Assembly: GCF_963678635.1 (NCBI RefSeq)
Contig: NC_087066.1
Location: forward strand, 2,141,745 to 2,205,744
DNA length: 64,000 bases
Source: Symsagittifera roscoffensis
Lineage: Eukaryota > Xenacoelomorpha > Acoela > Convolutidae
Direction of reading: 5' to 3'
A model generated the notes under the pieces. That model had not been told where the DNA came from. It saw only the letters and a program-made list of their open reading frames with translations, and searched no databases. Position numbers and translations under genes: made by a program. Every line of letters begins with the position of its first letter. Within the stretch, counting starts at the first letter, position 1. Below, in pieces: positions 10,012 to 20,379 of this stretch.

Positions 10012-10260
10012 TGTATGTAAAATTGTTTATCATTTAGTTTGAGTTTAAGTTTTGTTTTTTATCTCTCACTTCGGTGTCATTTTGATTAGTAGCTGCCACT
10101 TTGCCATTCAGTGAGTTTCAGTGCTGAGACAGTGATGTGACACTAAATACAGTTCCCAGTTACGTGTAAGTTATACATTGAAACTAACGTAGTATTGAAT
10201 GCAGCGTTTTTTTTTTGTGTGTCACAAAAAATACAACGGTTAAGAAACAGGGTTTTTTAA
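10012..10260 (+). mobile_element. Possible LTR remnant of the decayed gypsy element
   Basis: Follows the putative polypurine tract. It ends next to ATGGCGCA (10259-10266), the same octamer found at the LTR/gag junction of two other gypsy elements here (44310 and, on the minus strand, about 41216). No second LTR was found, so the boundaries are guesses. Confidence 0.3.
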
Positions 10261-11345
10261 TGGCGCAAATTCTGCTCGCCTCGAACTTCCTTAACACGGC
10301 CGGAAAGTAAGACCCCACAACCAGTTTAAAAAGTTAGTGGTATCGTATGATAGATGCGTAATAATTTATCAAACACCCAATAGGAGGAACTGGCCACATA
10401 TGACAACACGTTGGCTGTAGATAAAATTCACGCCGCCCAATCGCAAAAAAAAATAATTAAAATGCAATATTGTAAAGGTAATCAACTATTTTCAATCCAA
10501 TAGTAGAGTGTTCTTAGATATACTGAACAATCGCCCTCCTTTTGGTATCAACTAAAGAATTGCCACGCGTTTTAAATTAGCACAAGAGCATTCTTTTTGA
10601 AATTTCGATTGGTCGAAAGTACGACTAACTAACCCTACTTAACATTTGCCCCCTCCCTTTCTTGAAAGTTGGAAGGGGTCAATGATCGTTTTGTGGATCC
10701 GGGTTCTGCTGATTCAGTCAGACGAATGACTGGTACCAAAATCAACAAAAAAGAACCAAACGAAGTAAAACTTCACTAAAAAAACCGACTTGTTTTTTCA
10801 AAATATCTTCAACTTATCAATTTTGAATGAAAAAGTAGATGGCCACAAAGCTCTTTGAAGTTATTGAACAATTTATAACGGAAACTTTTTTTTGAGAAAA
10901 CTGGATCAGTAGGTAAAATTTTCAACTTGCAGGGAAATCTGACATCTGTTTTCCATTTTCAAAACTTAAGTCGATCACGTTTTTCGTGACCTTCACAACT
11001 TTGCTGTTTATTAGTGGAATTTGCCTTCCTTTTAACATGAAATGCACTAAGCTTAAAAATAAATCACAAGTCAACCCGCGAAAAATCAAAAGTGAGCGTG
11101 AACAAATTTTAAGATGTTTTCCTGAACAAAAAAAAACGAAAAAAAAAATCAGCAATACCTATATAAGAGTCTTCACTACGTTCATTAGTTCATACTTGTT
11201 ATTCAAACTAACTACCACTTTAATGAAGCGATTGGCACACAACGTACATCACACTTTTTTGAAGACTTAAAAACATGACTGAGAATGCATTAACATGATA
11301 TCCTGATTAATATATTACGACCGTTGTTTGAAGTTTAAAAAAAAA
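10261..11345. other. AT-rich non-coding stretch
   Basis: No convincing gene. The short open frames here (10922-11155 minus and 10986-11270 plus) have no recognisable domain and amino-acid use typical of AT-rich noise. Confidence 0.6.
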
Positions 11346-11449
11346 ACTAAATTATAGAGCTTGTTTTCTCACGTTTTTTTATTTTTTCGAGGTCTTCTGG
11401 CATAGATTCATCATAATCGTAATCAAAAGCATAATAGTCATAATCAGAA

Positions 11450-11705
11450 TAGTCCTCGTCATCATCATCATCATCGTCATCATCGTCATCACCGTCATCA
11501 CCGTCATCATCGTCATCACCGTCATCATCGTCATCATCGTCATCACCGTCATCATCGCCATCATCGTCATCATCGTCAACATCGTCATCATCGTCATCGT
11601 CGTGGTCATCGTCGTCATCGTCGTCATCGTCATCACCGTCATTACCGTCATCATCTGCATCATCGTCATCATTGTCATCATCGTCATCATCGTTATTGAC
11701 ATCAT
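11450..11705. repeat. Interrupted (TCA/TCG)n trinucleotide microsatellite
   Basis: About 250 bases of TCA/TCG/CCG triplets. The minus strand reads GAY codons and so yields a poly-Asp open frame (11347-11727), which I treat as a by-product of the repeat. The interruptions (ACCGTC, GTGGTC) recur in a semi-regular order, which indicates secondary duplications inside the array. Confidence 0.9.
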
Positions 11706-12035
11706 TTTTCTCCCTTTTACTTCTCATTTCCCAAGTTAGAATTTTGTCTCCTAGAGAAATTTTAAATAAAAACCTCAGAAAGTTATTCGAAGAAATCAGC
11801 CCGAATCTGAAGTTAAAGTTATTCTTGAAAATAAAAATAGAGCGGATTTTTTTTGTTCCTGTTTGATATATTCTAGACGCATCTGTTCAAAAGGTTTTGC
11901 AAGATCTTTAAAGATAACCTTTTTTAAGCAAGATCCTCAAAGATACGATTTTTCGTGGGACCTTTAGCCATTGTAAGGGAAAAACAGTGGTAACGTTTTA
12001 CTTCTTAGAAAATCAATAAAATCTTAACAAATAAC

Positions 12036-13135
12036 AGGGATAGATGGTTACTACGCATGTAGCTCAGAATGTTCCGACAGTTTTTTCGGCGTGATTTGAT
12101 AAAATGATCTGAACAAAAAACTGTGTAGTAGGTTAATTCGACAGTCTTAGTAAATCAAGCAAATTGAAAACAAAATTGTTAGAATACGTACAAGGAGAAC
12201 GAAAAAAACAATTTGGATAATTTTTCAAAGTTGTTTTTTCAGTTTTTTGAACTTTTAAAAAATTTAATTCCTGAAGGCGCGTGAACACAAAAAATTCGTA
12301 ACTCGGGTAAAGTTTTTTTAGTTTTAAATTATGCTATTGTAAGCTTTTAGGCCAAAAAATAGGTCTGCTCGCTCGCTATATTCGCTCGGAATAAGACGAA
12401 AAATCAAAAATTTGAAACCAAAAATGTAGTTCGAACCGCAAGTGAAAGGGCATAATATGTTTATATCACTCACGCCAGTCAAATGATTGTTTGAGGTACC
12501 TTACTTTGCGCTGAAAATAAAAATTAACTAGGATAGCCGGTTACTGTGCAGGTAGCACAGATTGTTCCGACCTTAACGTTTGGAAAACTACAAGGAAAAG
12601 CTTTTTTCCATATAAGTGAAGTTTTCATGCGTAGGGTGATAAAAAATTCCGATGTAAAATGTATTTCAGGCAAATTTGACATTCATAGAAAAATAGGCAA
12701 ATTAGAAATTAACATTTTATACTAGAAAATTGACCAGAAAAACAAAAACAAAAAAAATCAAAAAATGAAATTTTTCACAGTTATTTTTTCCCCTTATGCA
12801 GCTGCAAATTCCAAAAACTAGTTTCACTTGCTCAAAACTCAATATTTAGTGCTAAGATACCCTTATTTAGGCTATTGTATGCCTGATCGCTCGCTTTATT
12901 CACTAGAAATTAGACTAAAAACCAAAACCTATAAATCGGTTTTTCTCAACACTAGAACAGATTTCCGGGAATTTCAAAAAGTTGTTCAAATCACGACTGA
13001 AAAAAGCTTTAAATTGATATTTCACTCAACCCTCTCCGATGACTAGTTGTATCACCTGATTTTGCGTGGAAAACAAAAAGAAAAAAAAGAAACCCGAATA
13101 CAAAGTTCTTCTCCATTTTTAAAGGTCAGAAAAAA
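12036..13135. repeat. Two degenerate tandem units of about 500 bp
   Basis: Unit one begins near 12036 (GGATAGATGGTTACTACGCA) and unit two near 12531 (GGATAGCCGGTTACTGTGCA). Each is followed by TGTTCCGAC, later by a CGCTCGCT.TATTC motif, and ends in a TTTGCG.(G/T)GAAAA block (12505 and 13062). The starting motif also occurs near 58310 and 58770, so this is a dispersed family. Confidence 0.6.
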
Positions 13136-13492
13136 AAGAAAAAAGCTAAAAAGCACCCGAATTCAAAGTTCCTCCGCATGTTCAATGGTTGTAACATAAC
13201 TACAACAGCATAACAGACGAAAAAATGCATAATAGGAGCACAGTATACAAAATATCTCAAGCTAATTGACTCGTATAATCGAAACTTTGACATAAATAAC
13301 AAAAATTATAACTACAACCTGAACCGTTTTACACTAGAAAAGCTGAAAAATTAGAATGAATAATTGAAGATAAAAACCATTTTGCAAGATCTTGCAAGAC
13401 AACCCTGGTATTCAAGAAATTTGCAAGATCTTGCAGGATAACCTTCCCTGATCGACGAAGGTATATTTTTAAGAAAGGGGGCATTTTCAAAC

Positions 13493-13605
13493 TTACCCGG
13501 GTTGACCTTCATACAAAAAAGCTCATCTCACAATTCCATTAATGGAGTTTCCGGAAAAATGCATATGATTTCCATTTAAGAAAATATATGACAAGCATTT
13601 TCCAT
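13493..13605. repeat. Fragment of palindromic CATACAATT repeat family
   Basis: Starts with ACCCGGGTTGAC, the same end as the copies at 61421 and 62347, and contains CACAATTCCATTAATGGA. Only one end is clear. Confidence 0.5.
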
Positions 13606-13874
13606 GCAATCAAAACGCGAAATACTTCAAACGATTTTAAAGTTATTTTGATTAATTTTATGGCCGTTTTATCTTGAAGAAAAATCCTTTTGTTGGTTAA
13701 ATTTAATGTAGGGTTAAACCATGTTTTCAAACAAGACTTAACTTTCACAAAAAAAAATTAACTCAATACTTTAATTTTTTGCTCATAACGTTTTGCAGGC
13801 CCTGTTTTTTTATACGAAAGAATGGAAACTCACAATGAATACTTTGTCAGCATTAGCTTTTTGGCTACAAATAC

Positions 13875-14260
13875 TGAGTTATGTATAGGTTACTGTACTC
13901 AAAGAGTAATTTCAGATAAGGTACACCGTCTGCTCGCCACGCTATCTTATTTTCGGCCGGATAGATTCGTGCAACTTCTTAGTCTAATACCAATCTTAAT
14001 CTTCTTCTTATATCTCCTAGTCTCAATAGATCTAGTGTACACCGGTTTATGCGAGTTAGTTCCAGAATGAGAACAATTGTATTCTAAGTTTAATTCAAAT
14101 TGCTCTGGTGTTGAAACTACAAAAAGTTTCAACACTTTACAAATAAATAGGTTGTTAATTTTAAGGAGTATGATTGGTTAGTATTTAATATTTTATAAAA
14201 CATCATAACAAAATATCATAATAATAACCAATGATAAATACTAGTTTAGATCTGGTTCTA
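13875..14260 (-). repeat. 3' LTR of the 11.8 kb element
   Basis: In plus orientation it begins TGAGTTATGT and ends AGATCTGGTTCTA. It aligns along its length with the right LTR (shared TTTTCGGCCGGATAGATTCG and CTCAATAGATCTAGTGTA). On the minus strand it starts TAGAACC, where the other copies start TGGAA(A/C)C, so the terminal TG is mutated. Confidence 0.85.
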
Positions 14261-15029
14261 CCCATCCGGGGTTTAGAGAGTTTTAGTTTTTGTTTTTTAA
14301 CTATCGTTTCTAATGAAGGATGGATGAAATTTGTTTGTATTTCTCGAACATCATTTCTGTTTCGTTCTTGGAGAAGGATGTCTTATCCGTCTGCTCCAGG
14401 AAGAAAGAATTGTCGATATCAGTCTGTCATTCGACAATGACTGTGACCGCCAACTGTTGCTGTTGATTCTGGAAGTCAATCTGATTTCCAAATGGTTTGT
14501 TATGATCGTTTGTTCTTGATTGGTAGAAAACAGTGTTTCGGTCTCGTTTGGAAATGGCGTGAAGTTTGAGCTTGGGTGCAATGCCTGATGACTTGGATCT
14601 GTACTTATACTTGAACATCGAGATAGCCATTGTTCTGTTGCAATGGATTTCCTTTTCTGCGATGCCAAGTCGTACTCTAAATCCATTGAGTGTAGTGACT
14701 GTAGGCAGCAGGTCAGGTGGGTTTTGCCATTCCGTAGTTGGAGTGTGATTGAGTTGTCAAATTCCTTGCTGCTCCTCTTTGGGCTGTTTGTAATCTATAT
14801 ACTGCATTATATCATTTACATATACAAGTCTTTGTTAATCTTGTTTTTTTTAGTTACAATCTTAGTATTAGTTTTCTTCGCAAAAGCGTTATTAATTAGT
14901 TTGGTTATTTTTAAGAGCTACTCACACATGAGTAACTCTCGTCAAAAAAAGTGTCGTGGTTGTCACAAAGCATGGATGTAGCATGGTGGGTGAGGCCGGC
15001 TATAGAGCATGCTCAGGACGTCCTCTTCT
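14261..15029 (-). other. 3' non-coding or decayed part of the 11.8 kb element
   Basis: Between the env-like trace and the 3' LTR. The minus-strand frame 14351-14686 is Ser/Arg-rich and of unknown meaning. No polypurine tract is convincing; GGATGGGTAGAA next to the LTR is the best candidate. Confidence 0.4.
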
Positions 15030-16150
15030 GGGGGGTTAGGCCAGAAGTGAGGGAATAAATTAGTGCTCTCTTTTTGGAGGGTCCTGTGTTAGTTCAACAT
15101 TTCGTGCCATTTTTTATTACTAGTGTTTTCTTTTGTCTTATTTTTGTCATTTTTTCAAAAATCAAATTGTTTAATTTGGGTTTGTCTTTCGACTTTTTGG
15201 TGTTTTGTTCTTTTGTGTTCAGACTTAAAAGTAGTCGTTAAAGGAATAATTTATTCGGTTCTAATCTGGTTTTCTTCCAGTTTGGGTACCGTGCGTTTTC
15301 TTTTTTTTAGTCAAGCTATTAAGTTGTGGTTTATGGTGTTTAGTAAGCTTGCGTTGGTTAGTTTGGATTATTATATAATTCCTTTCCAAGCGGGTTAAAG
15401 GAAAATTTGAATTATGTTAATATTGTTGAAGTTGTTAACAGTGAAAGTTGAAACTCAAATTCAATATTTTGAACAATTCTTTGTAGGCGAGCAATGCGAA
15501 TTTCGATAGAAAATTTGGGCGAGAGAATGTAAAGAAGCGTCTTTGAAAAGTTTAGTACTGCTTTTGCAATTTATGATCTATTTCGATTAATTTATTACTT
15601 TGAAAATTATAAATTTTACTGCTTGATTTGGGGGTTGAAGTTGTGAAGCTATTTTCAGTTTATGAATATTTACTGCTTTGGAAAATATACTGAATTTATA
15701 AGTGTACGTATGTGTTTGTTTAGTTCGTAACATGACTTCGTGTGAACAGTGCAAGTCACATTCTTTGGGTGTGAAGAAATGAAAGGCTAGTGAAAAATGG
15801 TTGAGTTTGTTAAAGTATCCTGAGCATTTGTATTACGTAGTGCTGCAGAGATGAATTTGTCGTATTTTTTATTTAAAATGTTGAGGCTGAAGGTGTATGA
15901 TGTTTTCATGAAAAATTTTTTAGTTAGTTGAGGATTAGTATATGGGTCGTTACTTAGACAAATATCCTCATTTGGTCGGATGATATTATGCTCGTAATAA
16001 TCGATGGGGTAATTATTAGCTTTTGGTGCAGTGAATTTTGTGAGTGATTCTCTGTATTCTATTTGCGTGAACTGGTTTGAGGTTAGTGCTGTTGTTAGGA
16101 GGTAGAGTAGGGTGCCGCTTACTTCATTATATGAGGGGTGTTATACAGTG
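15030..16150 (-). pseudogene. Env-like third reading frame of the 11.8 kb element
   Basis: Left of integrase on the minus strand, a frame from about 16135 to 15760 starts with a hydrophobic signal-like stretch (LLYLLTTALTS), followed by a soluble, Cys-containing region (EDICLSNDP, VTCTVHTKSCYEL) broken by one stop. Further traces (RIARLQRIVQN at about 15500) look like a heptad region. Position after integrase, a leader-like start and paired cysteines fit a retroviral-type envelope gene. I could not find a clear membrane anchor, and no named env family was recognised. Confidence 0.45.
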
Positions 16151-16949
16151 GTAATGTTAATGGATTAGTAAAGTGGTAATGAGATGTCTATGAGAGTGTG
16201 GTATATAAGACATGCTCGTTTACATTATTGCGTTTTTCATCATTGGGATCGGAAGTAGGAACTTAGGCTGAATGATCATGTCCATTTTGTTCTTTAGGCT
16301 AATTTAATTGTTTTGCCTAAGGTGTTTTTGAGGTCTAAGTTGGTATAATTTTGTTGATCTTTGTACTGCTTGTTAGGGGAGGTTGTAACTTTGAAACTTT
16401 GCTTATTTCAGGTGTCAATGTTTAGTGGTTTGCTTTTTTTTGACCTAGAGGTCTTTGAGTTATTGATAGAGATTAGCTTGAGGGTGTTTATTTGTCGGCT
16501 AATGAAGTCGTGTTAAAAATGAGCTGATGGTTCGGAAAAGCTTCTGATTGACTGAATTTGAATAAGTTTTTGCTGTCAGCATGAGTTTTGAGAAAAATGT
16601 TCGGTCCATTAAAATGTACTCAAGAGGTGAAATTGTTAATGAATTTAGAGTGGATTTTGAAATTCAACTTTCTTTTATATTTTATATTGTGGGTTGAATG
16701 TTTTGTAAATTTTTCGTGGCTGATTTCGAAGTCGTAATGATTGTCTATGTTGAGGTTTTTCTTTTTGATCTTGTGGTACAATTTTTTCTCTAATTTTGAT
16801 ATTTTCTTTAACTTTCAGCTTTCTTTTTGTTGTCTGCATTTTTTTGATATTTGTGAGGAAAGTCCTTTTTCCTTTTTATCGAATTTTGTGTAATTTGCGT
16901 ATCAGTGTTTTGATTTTGATTTTGTTCCGAACTATTTGGAATGACTAAG

Positions 16950-18186
16950 TCATGTAAAAGAGTATAATTGAGTGAGGTTTCGAAGTGCGTACTCTTTTGG
17001 GTAATAAGGTAAAATATTGTTTCGATGTTGAACGAACTTTTTCTTGTTCAAGTCTGTAAATTTGTTTGTTACATCCGTGGGTTTATCAAGTATTTGATAC
17101 GGTCCGTTTTGTAATGGTTGTATTTTTTAAAAAAAATTTTTTTGTGTAAAGTTTGGAATTAAAACATATGTTCCAATTTTTAAATTTGTAGCTGTAGTAA
17201 ATTGAGAATTTATTTGGGAATTAATATTTTGTCCTTGTAATAATTTTTTTGTTACTTTCTAGTAAATTTCATTGTGTTTTTTGTCTCTGTTTAAATTACA
17301 TTCGGTGTGTGTTCCGGGAGCTAATTTTAAGATTTGTGGATGATTAAATTGATCTTCATCATGGGTGTGTAGTGGTAAATTTTAACATATTAATTCTTTA
17401 GTGGGTTGGCAATAACCTTGTGCATTTTTTGAAGAGTTTTCTGTCAAAATTATCGGTTTCCGAGGTTTGTGCTTGAAAACCATCATTTTAAAGGGTGATA
17501 GAACTAGGGTTGTTGTGATTTGTTAATTTTAAGATAGTGTGAATAATTTTACGTCTGTTGACCATTCAGTATATCGTGATTCAGTATTTCCGTTAATGAT
17601 ACATCTAAGATAATCTTGTAGTGAACGGTTCATGCCTTCGACCAAACCATTAATCCAGAGTGCATGAGATGTACGTGGTTTGTGTTTAATGCTATATAAA
17701 TGGCACAGTGTAATGATTTCATTGTTTATAATTTCAGTGCCATTGTCTGTAACAAGGATTTCGTGTAAACGAAATTTCCTATCCAATGTTCATAAAGTGT
17801 TGTAAATTCATAGTAAGCACTGCAATGAGTTACTAGGTTAGGTACTACGTAGTGTGTGAATGCGTCTACTATTACCACTATAAATGAGTTTCCTTCTGAG
17901 GATAGTGATAATGGTCCTTTTGTATCGAAAGAGATTCTGTGGTTAAAATATAAACTTTGTGCTTTAAAATCCTGTTTTTCTGCAATTTGTTTTTGATTTG
18001 GGTATGGTTTGTTTAATTGACATGTTATGCAATCATTGCATAATACTTTTATCCAAATTGGTGCATTTGAGAAATGAAATTCTTGTGTAAAACTTGAATA
18101 GGTTTTTTTCTGCTCCTGAATGTCCTTCAGTGTGTAAAGAGTGAGAGGTATGAAAAGCTGTAAGCATCATACTTAAAATTAAGCAG
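16950..18186 (-). pseudogene. Integrase of the 11.8 kb element (decayed)
   Basis: The minus strand shows a HHCC-type start (SHSLHTEGHSGAEK at about 18140-18095), first catalytic Asp in VVIVDAF (about 17870), second in VTDNGTE (17760-17740) and the Glu in GLVEGMNRSL (about 17650-17620), i.e. a DDE core. A C-terminal module follows at about 17160-17000 (GPYQILDKPTDV). Stops and frameshifts separate the parts; 17529-17786 is the longest open piece. Confidence 0.85.
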
Positions 18187-18980
18187 GATACTTTGATATC
18201 AGGGGTTTGGTATAGGTATTTACTTAAGAAATTCAACCTTTCAAGAAATTCTTGTATTTTTTTCTTATTTGAAGGTCGTTGAAGATTTTGCATTGCGTCT
18301 ATACGAGATTTTGATGGAGTTACAGTGTTAATGGAGAAAAAGTGTGATTTATCTGGGGCTGCTTTCATGTTTTCTTGTAGTAATATTTCATGATAATTTT
18401 CTAAGACAGTAATTATTTCGCCTTTTGTTTGTGATTGCATAAAAACATCGTCTAAATAGGTTTTTGCGTTTTTATTGAATTTTAATGGTCTAAAAATTTT
18501 ACTCATAATGGCTGAAAATGCTGCTGGTCCTATGGAAACTCCATAGAGTAATCTGTTGAATTCGTATTCTTGGTTTCCAATAACGAATTGTGTTAATCGT
18601 CGTGATTGTTCATCTAGTGGCATTTGAATATATGCACTATTCATTTCTGCCGTTGTGAAACTTTAACTCTTTATTTTAATGAGAATTACTTGAATTGGTT
18701 CAATAGGCCAATTACATTTAGATTCATCAATGAGTGAATTTAAATATCTTGCATCTAGAACGATTTTTAATGATTCTCCTATCGCTAAGATGATAACGGG
18801 GTTTAGAAATGTGTTACTTTTTGGCTATTCTTCTTTATTTACTAGAGCGATGATTTCATATTGTTCTAGTATTTCAAGTAATCGGTTAATTTTATCTTGC
18901 AAGTGAATTGGGACTTTACTTTTATTGTTGATTTTTGAAAACTGCGTCAGATTTTAGAGGTAAATGTAATGGTGAATCTA
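18187..18980 (-). pseudogene. Reverse transcriptase of the 11.8 kb element
   Basis: The minus strand shows LLEILEQYEIIALVNKEE, then VIILAIGESLKIVLDARYLN, then (after a stop near 18661) the open piece ending at 18644 with MNSAYIQMPLDE, FNRLLYGVSIGPAAFS and the catalytic YLDD at about 18448-18459, followed by the thumb region ending FLSKYLYQ (about 18207). Order and motifs are those of Ty3/gypsy RT. The next codons already belong to the pre-integrase region, so RNase H is absent. Confidence 0.85.
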
Positions 18981-19185
18981 TTTTTCCTACATCAAATATT
19001 GATGTTGCGTCATTTTTTGGGTATTTTAATAAGAGGTCAGCTGGTTGTTCAAATTCTCTTTGTGTTATCTGAGAGTGTTGAAAATTAAAGATTGTTAGAA
19101 ATTTTTGCTGTTCTGTCGTTTATTTTGAAATTTGAAATGTTGGTTTGAAATAGGGTGTTCTTGTGAAATTATATGTATTGCGTTT

Positions 19186-19542
19186 TTATTTGCTTAAAAC
19201 ATTATTAATTGACAATTCTTCATCAAGAATTGTTGATTGACATATATCTAATAGTTGTAAGATGTTATTTACTCTATACGTTATTTCTTTTGTGGGAGAA
19301 ATTGTCGCGTTAGTTTCACAATAACCTAAGAGTCCTAGTGGTAAGGTTATTTTATATGGAGAATTATTATTTATTTGTAGGGAAATCAAATGGGAGTTTG
19401 AGTCTTTCATGTGTTTAATAGACGAAACTGTTAATCGGAAAAAATTGTGAATTGGTCTGAATTCAAGGTCAGACATAAAGAGATGTTGTTTGTTTTGCTT
19501 TTTATCATTTTGGTGAATTTGTTGGATGGAAAATTTAGACAT
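19186..19542 (-). CDS. Protease-RT spacer of the 11.8 kb element (open piece)
   Basis: A 118-residue open piece between the protease and RT remnants, on the same strand. It has no recognisable domain by itself; position and strand make it part of pol. It includes KITLPLGLLGYCE, a hydrophobic stretch typical of the region before RT. Confidence 0.45.
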   Translation of the reverse strand: MSKFSIQQIHQNDKKQNKQHLFMSDLEFRPIHNFFRLTVSSIKHMKDSNSHLISLQINNNSPYKITLPLGLLGYCETNATISPTKEITYRVNNILQLLDICQSTILDEELSINNVLSK

Positions 19543-19679
19543 GCTTCCTGATAGTGGTTTCAGGTATTTTTGTTCGTGATTGTATATGGGGTAAAAATTT
19601 GAGAAAAATGGTGTTTGTTTGTTTATTCTTTGAAAAAATGTTAGAGAGGTGTTTTTCGTTCTCGTGTATTTGTCTTCTA

Positions 19680-20010
19680 TATGAATTTTACTATTTCAGA
19701 CATTTATTGTTGGTACACATTTAGTAATAAATGGTATTCCAAGGGTAATGTGTTTTATATCAGTGATATGGAAAGTTTGCTTAAATGGTTTGCTCATGAG
19801 TTTGTTTTGTTTCATTGTTCGGGTGGGAACAAAGAAGATTTGTTTGTTTTTCATAAATTGTTAAGGTTGATCCTTGTGCGGTTGCTAGTCTACTTTTTCT
19901 TTAAAGGGTATCAGTTGTGGATGTAGAATTTTGATCTCATTCCAAGTGCGAATGTTCATAAAATTTGATTCTGCTCCAGAATTGATTGAAAAATCTATTT
20001 CAAGGTCTGG
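19680..20010 (-). pseudogene. Aspartic protease of the 11.8 kb element (active-site change)
   Basis: The minus strand around 19995-19950 encodes INSGAESNFMNI, matching the I-D-S-G-A pattern of retroviral-type proteases except that the catalytic Asp reads Asn. About 60 residues on, after stops, come ITLGIPFI-like residues of the C-terminal protease strand. It is probably inactive. Confidence 0.6.
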
Positions 20011-20379
20011 TGTTTGCATTTGTTTTAATTTTGGATTTTCTAAAAAAAGTGGAATTGTCCATATTTTTTCTTTTTGTAAATGTGTTTCTTTAGGTATGTT
20101 TTGATAAATGTTATTTGTGCTTGAGCTTTCCGTGGGTTTTTCTTCTTATATTTCTTCTACTAATTTTTTCTATTTTTTCTTTTGTTGTGTTATTTGATAC
20201 TGGTCTTGTATAAAAGTTCAAAAGAAATTGGTTCATATATAATAGGCTCATAGTCATTTTCATTGCTTATCATGTTAATTGAAATTGTGTTTTCTGTATC
20301 AGTTTCGCTATCTGTGAATTCGCAATTGATGTTGTTTAATTGCAATTCTGTATTTTCTTTATTGTCAATACCGGGGGCG

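Noticed and set aside
11347-11727. Poly-Asp protein gene
   Set aside because: Explained fully by a trinucleotide microsatellite; no codon variety beyond GAY except at the ends.
14643-14981. Plus-strand hydrophobic frame as a membrane protein gene
   Set aside because: It lies antisense within the 11.8 kb element near its 3' LTR; the hydrophobicity comes from T-rich codons.
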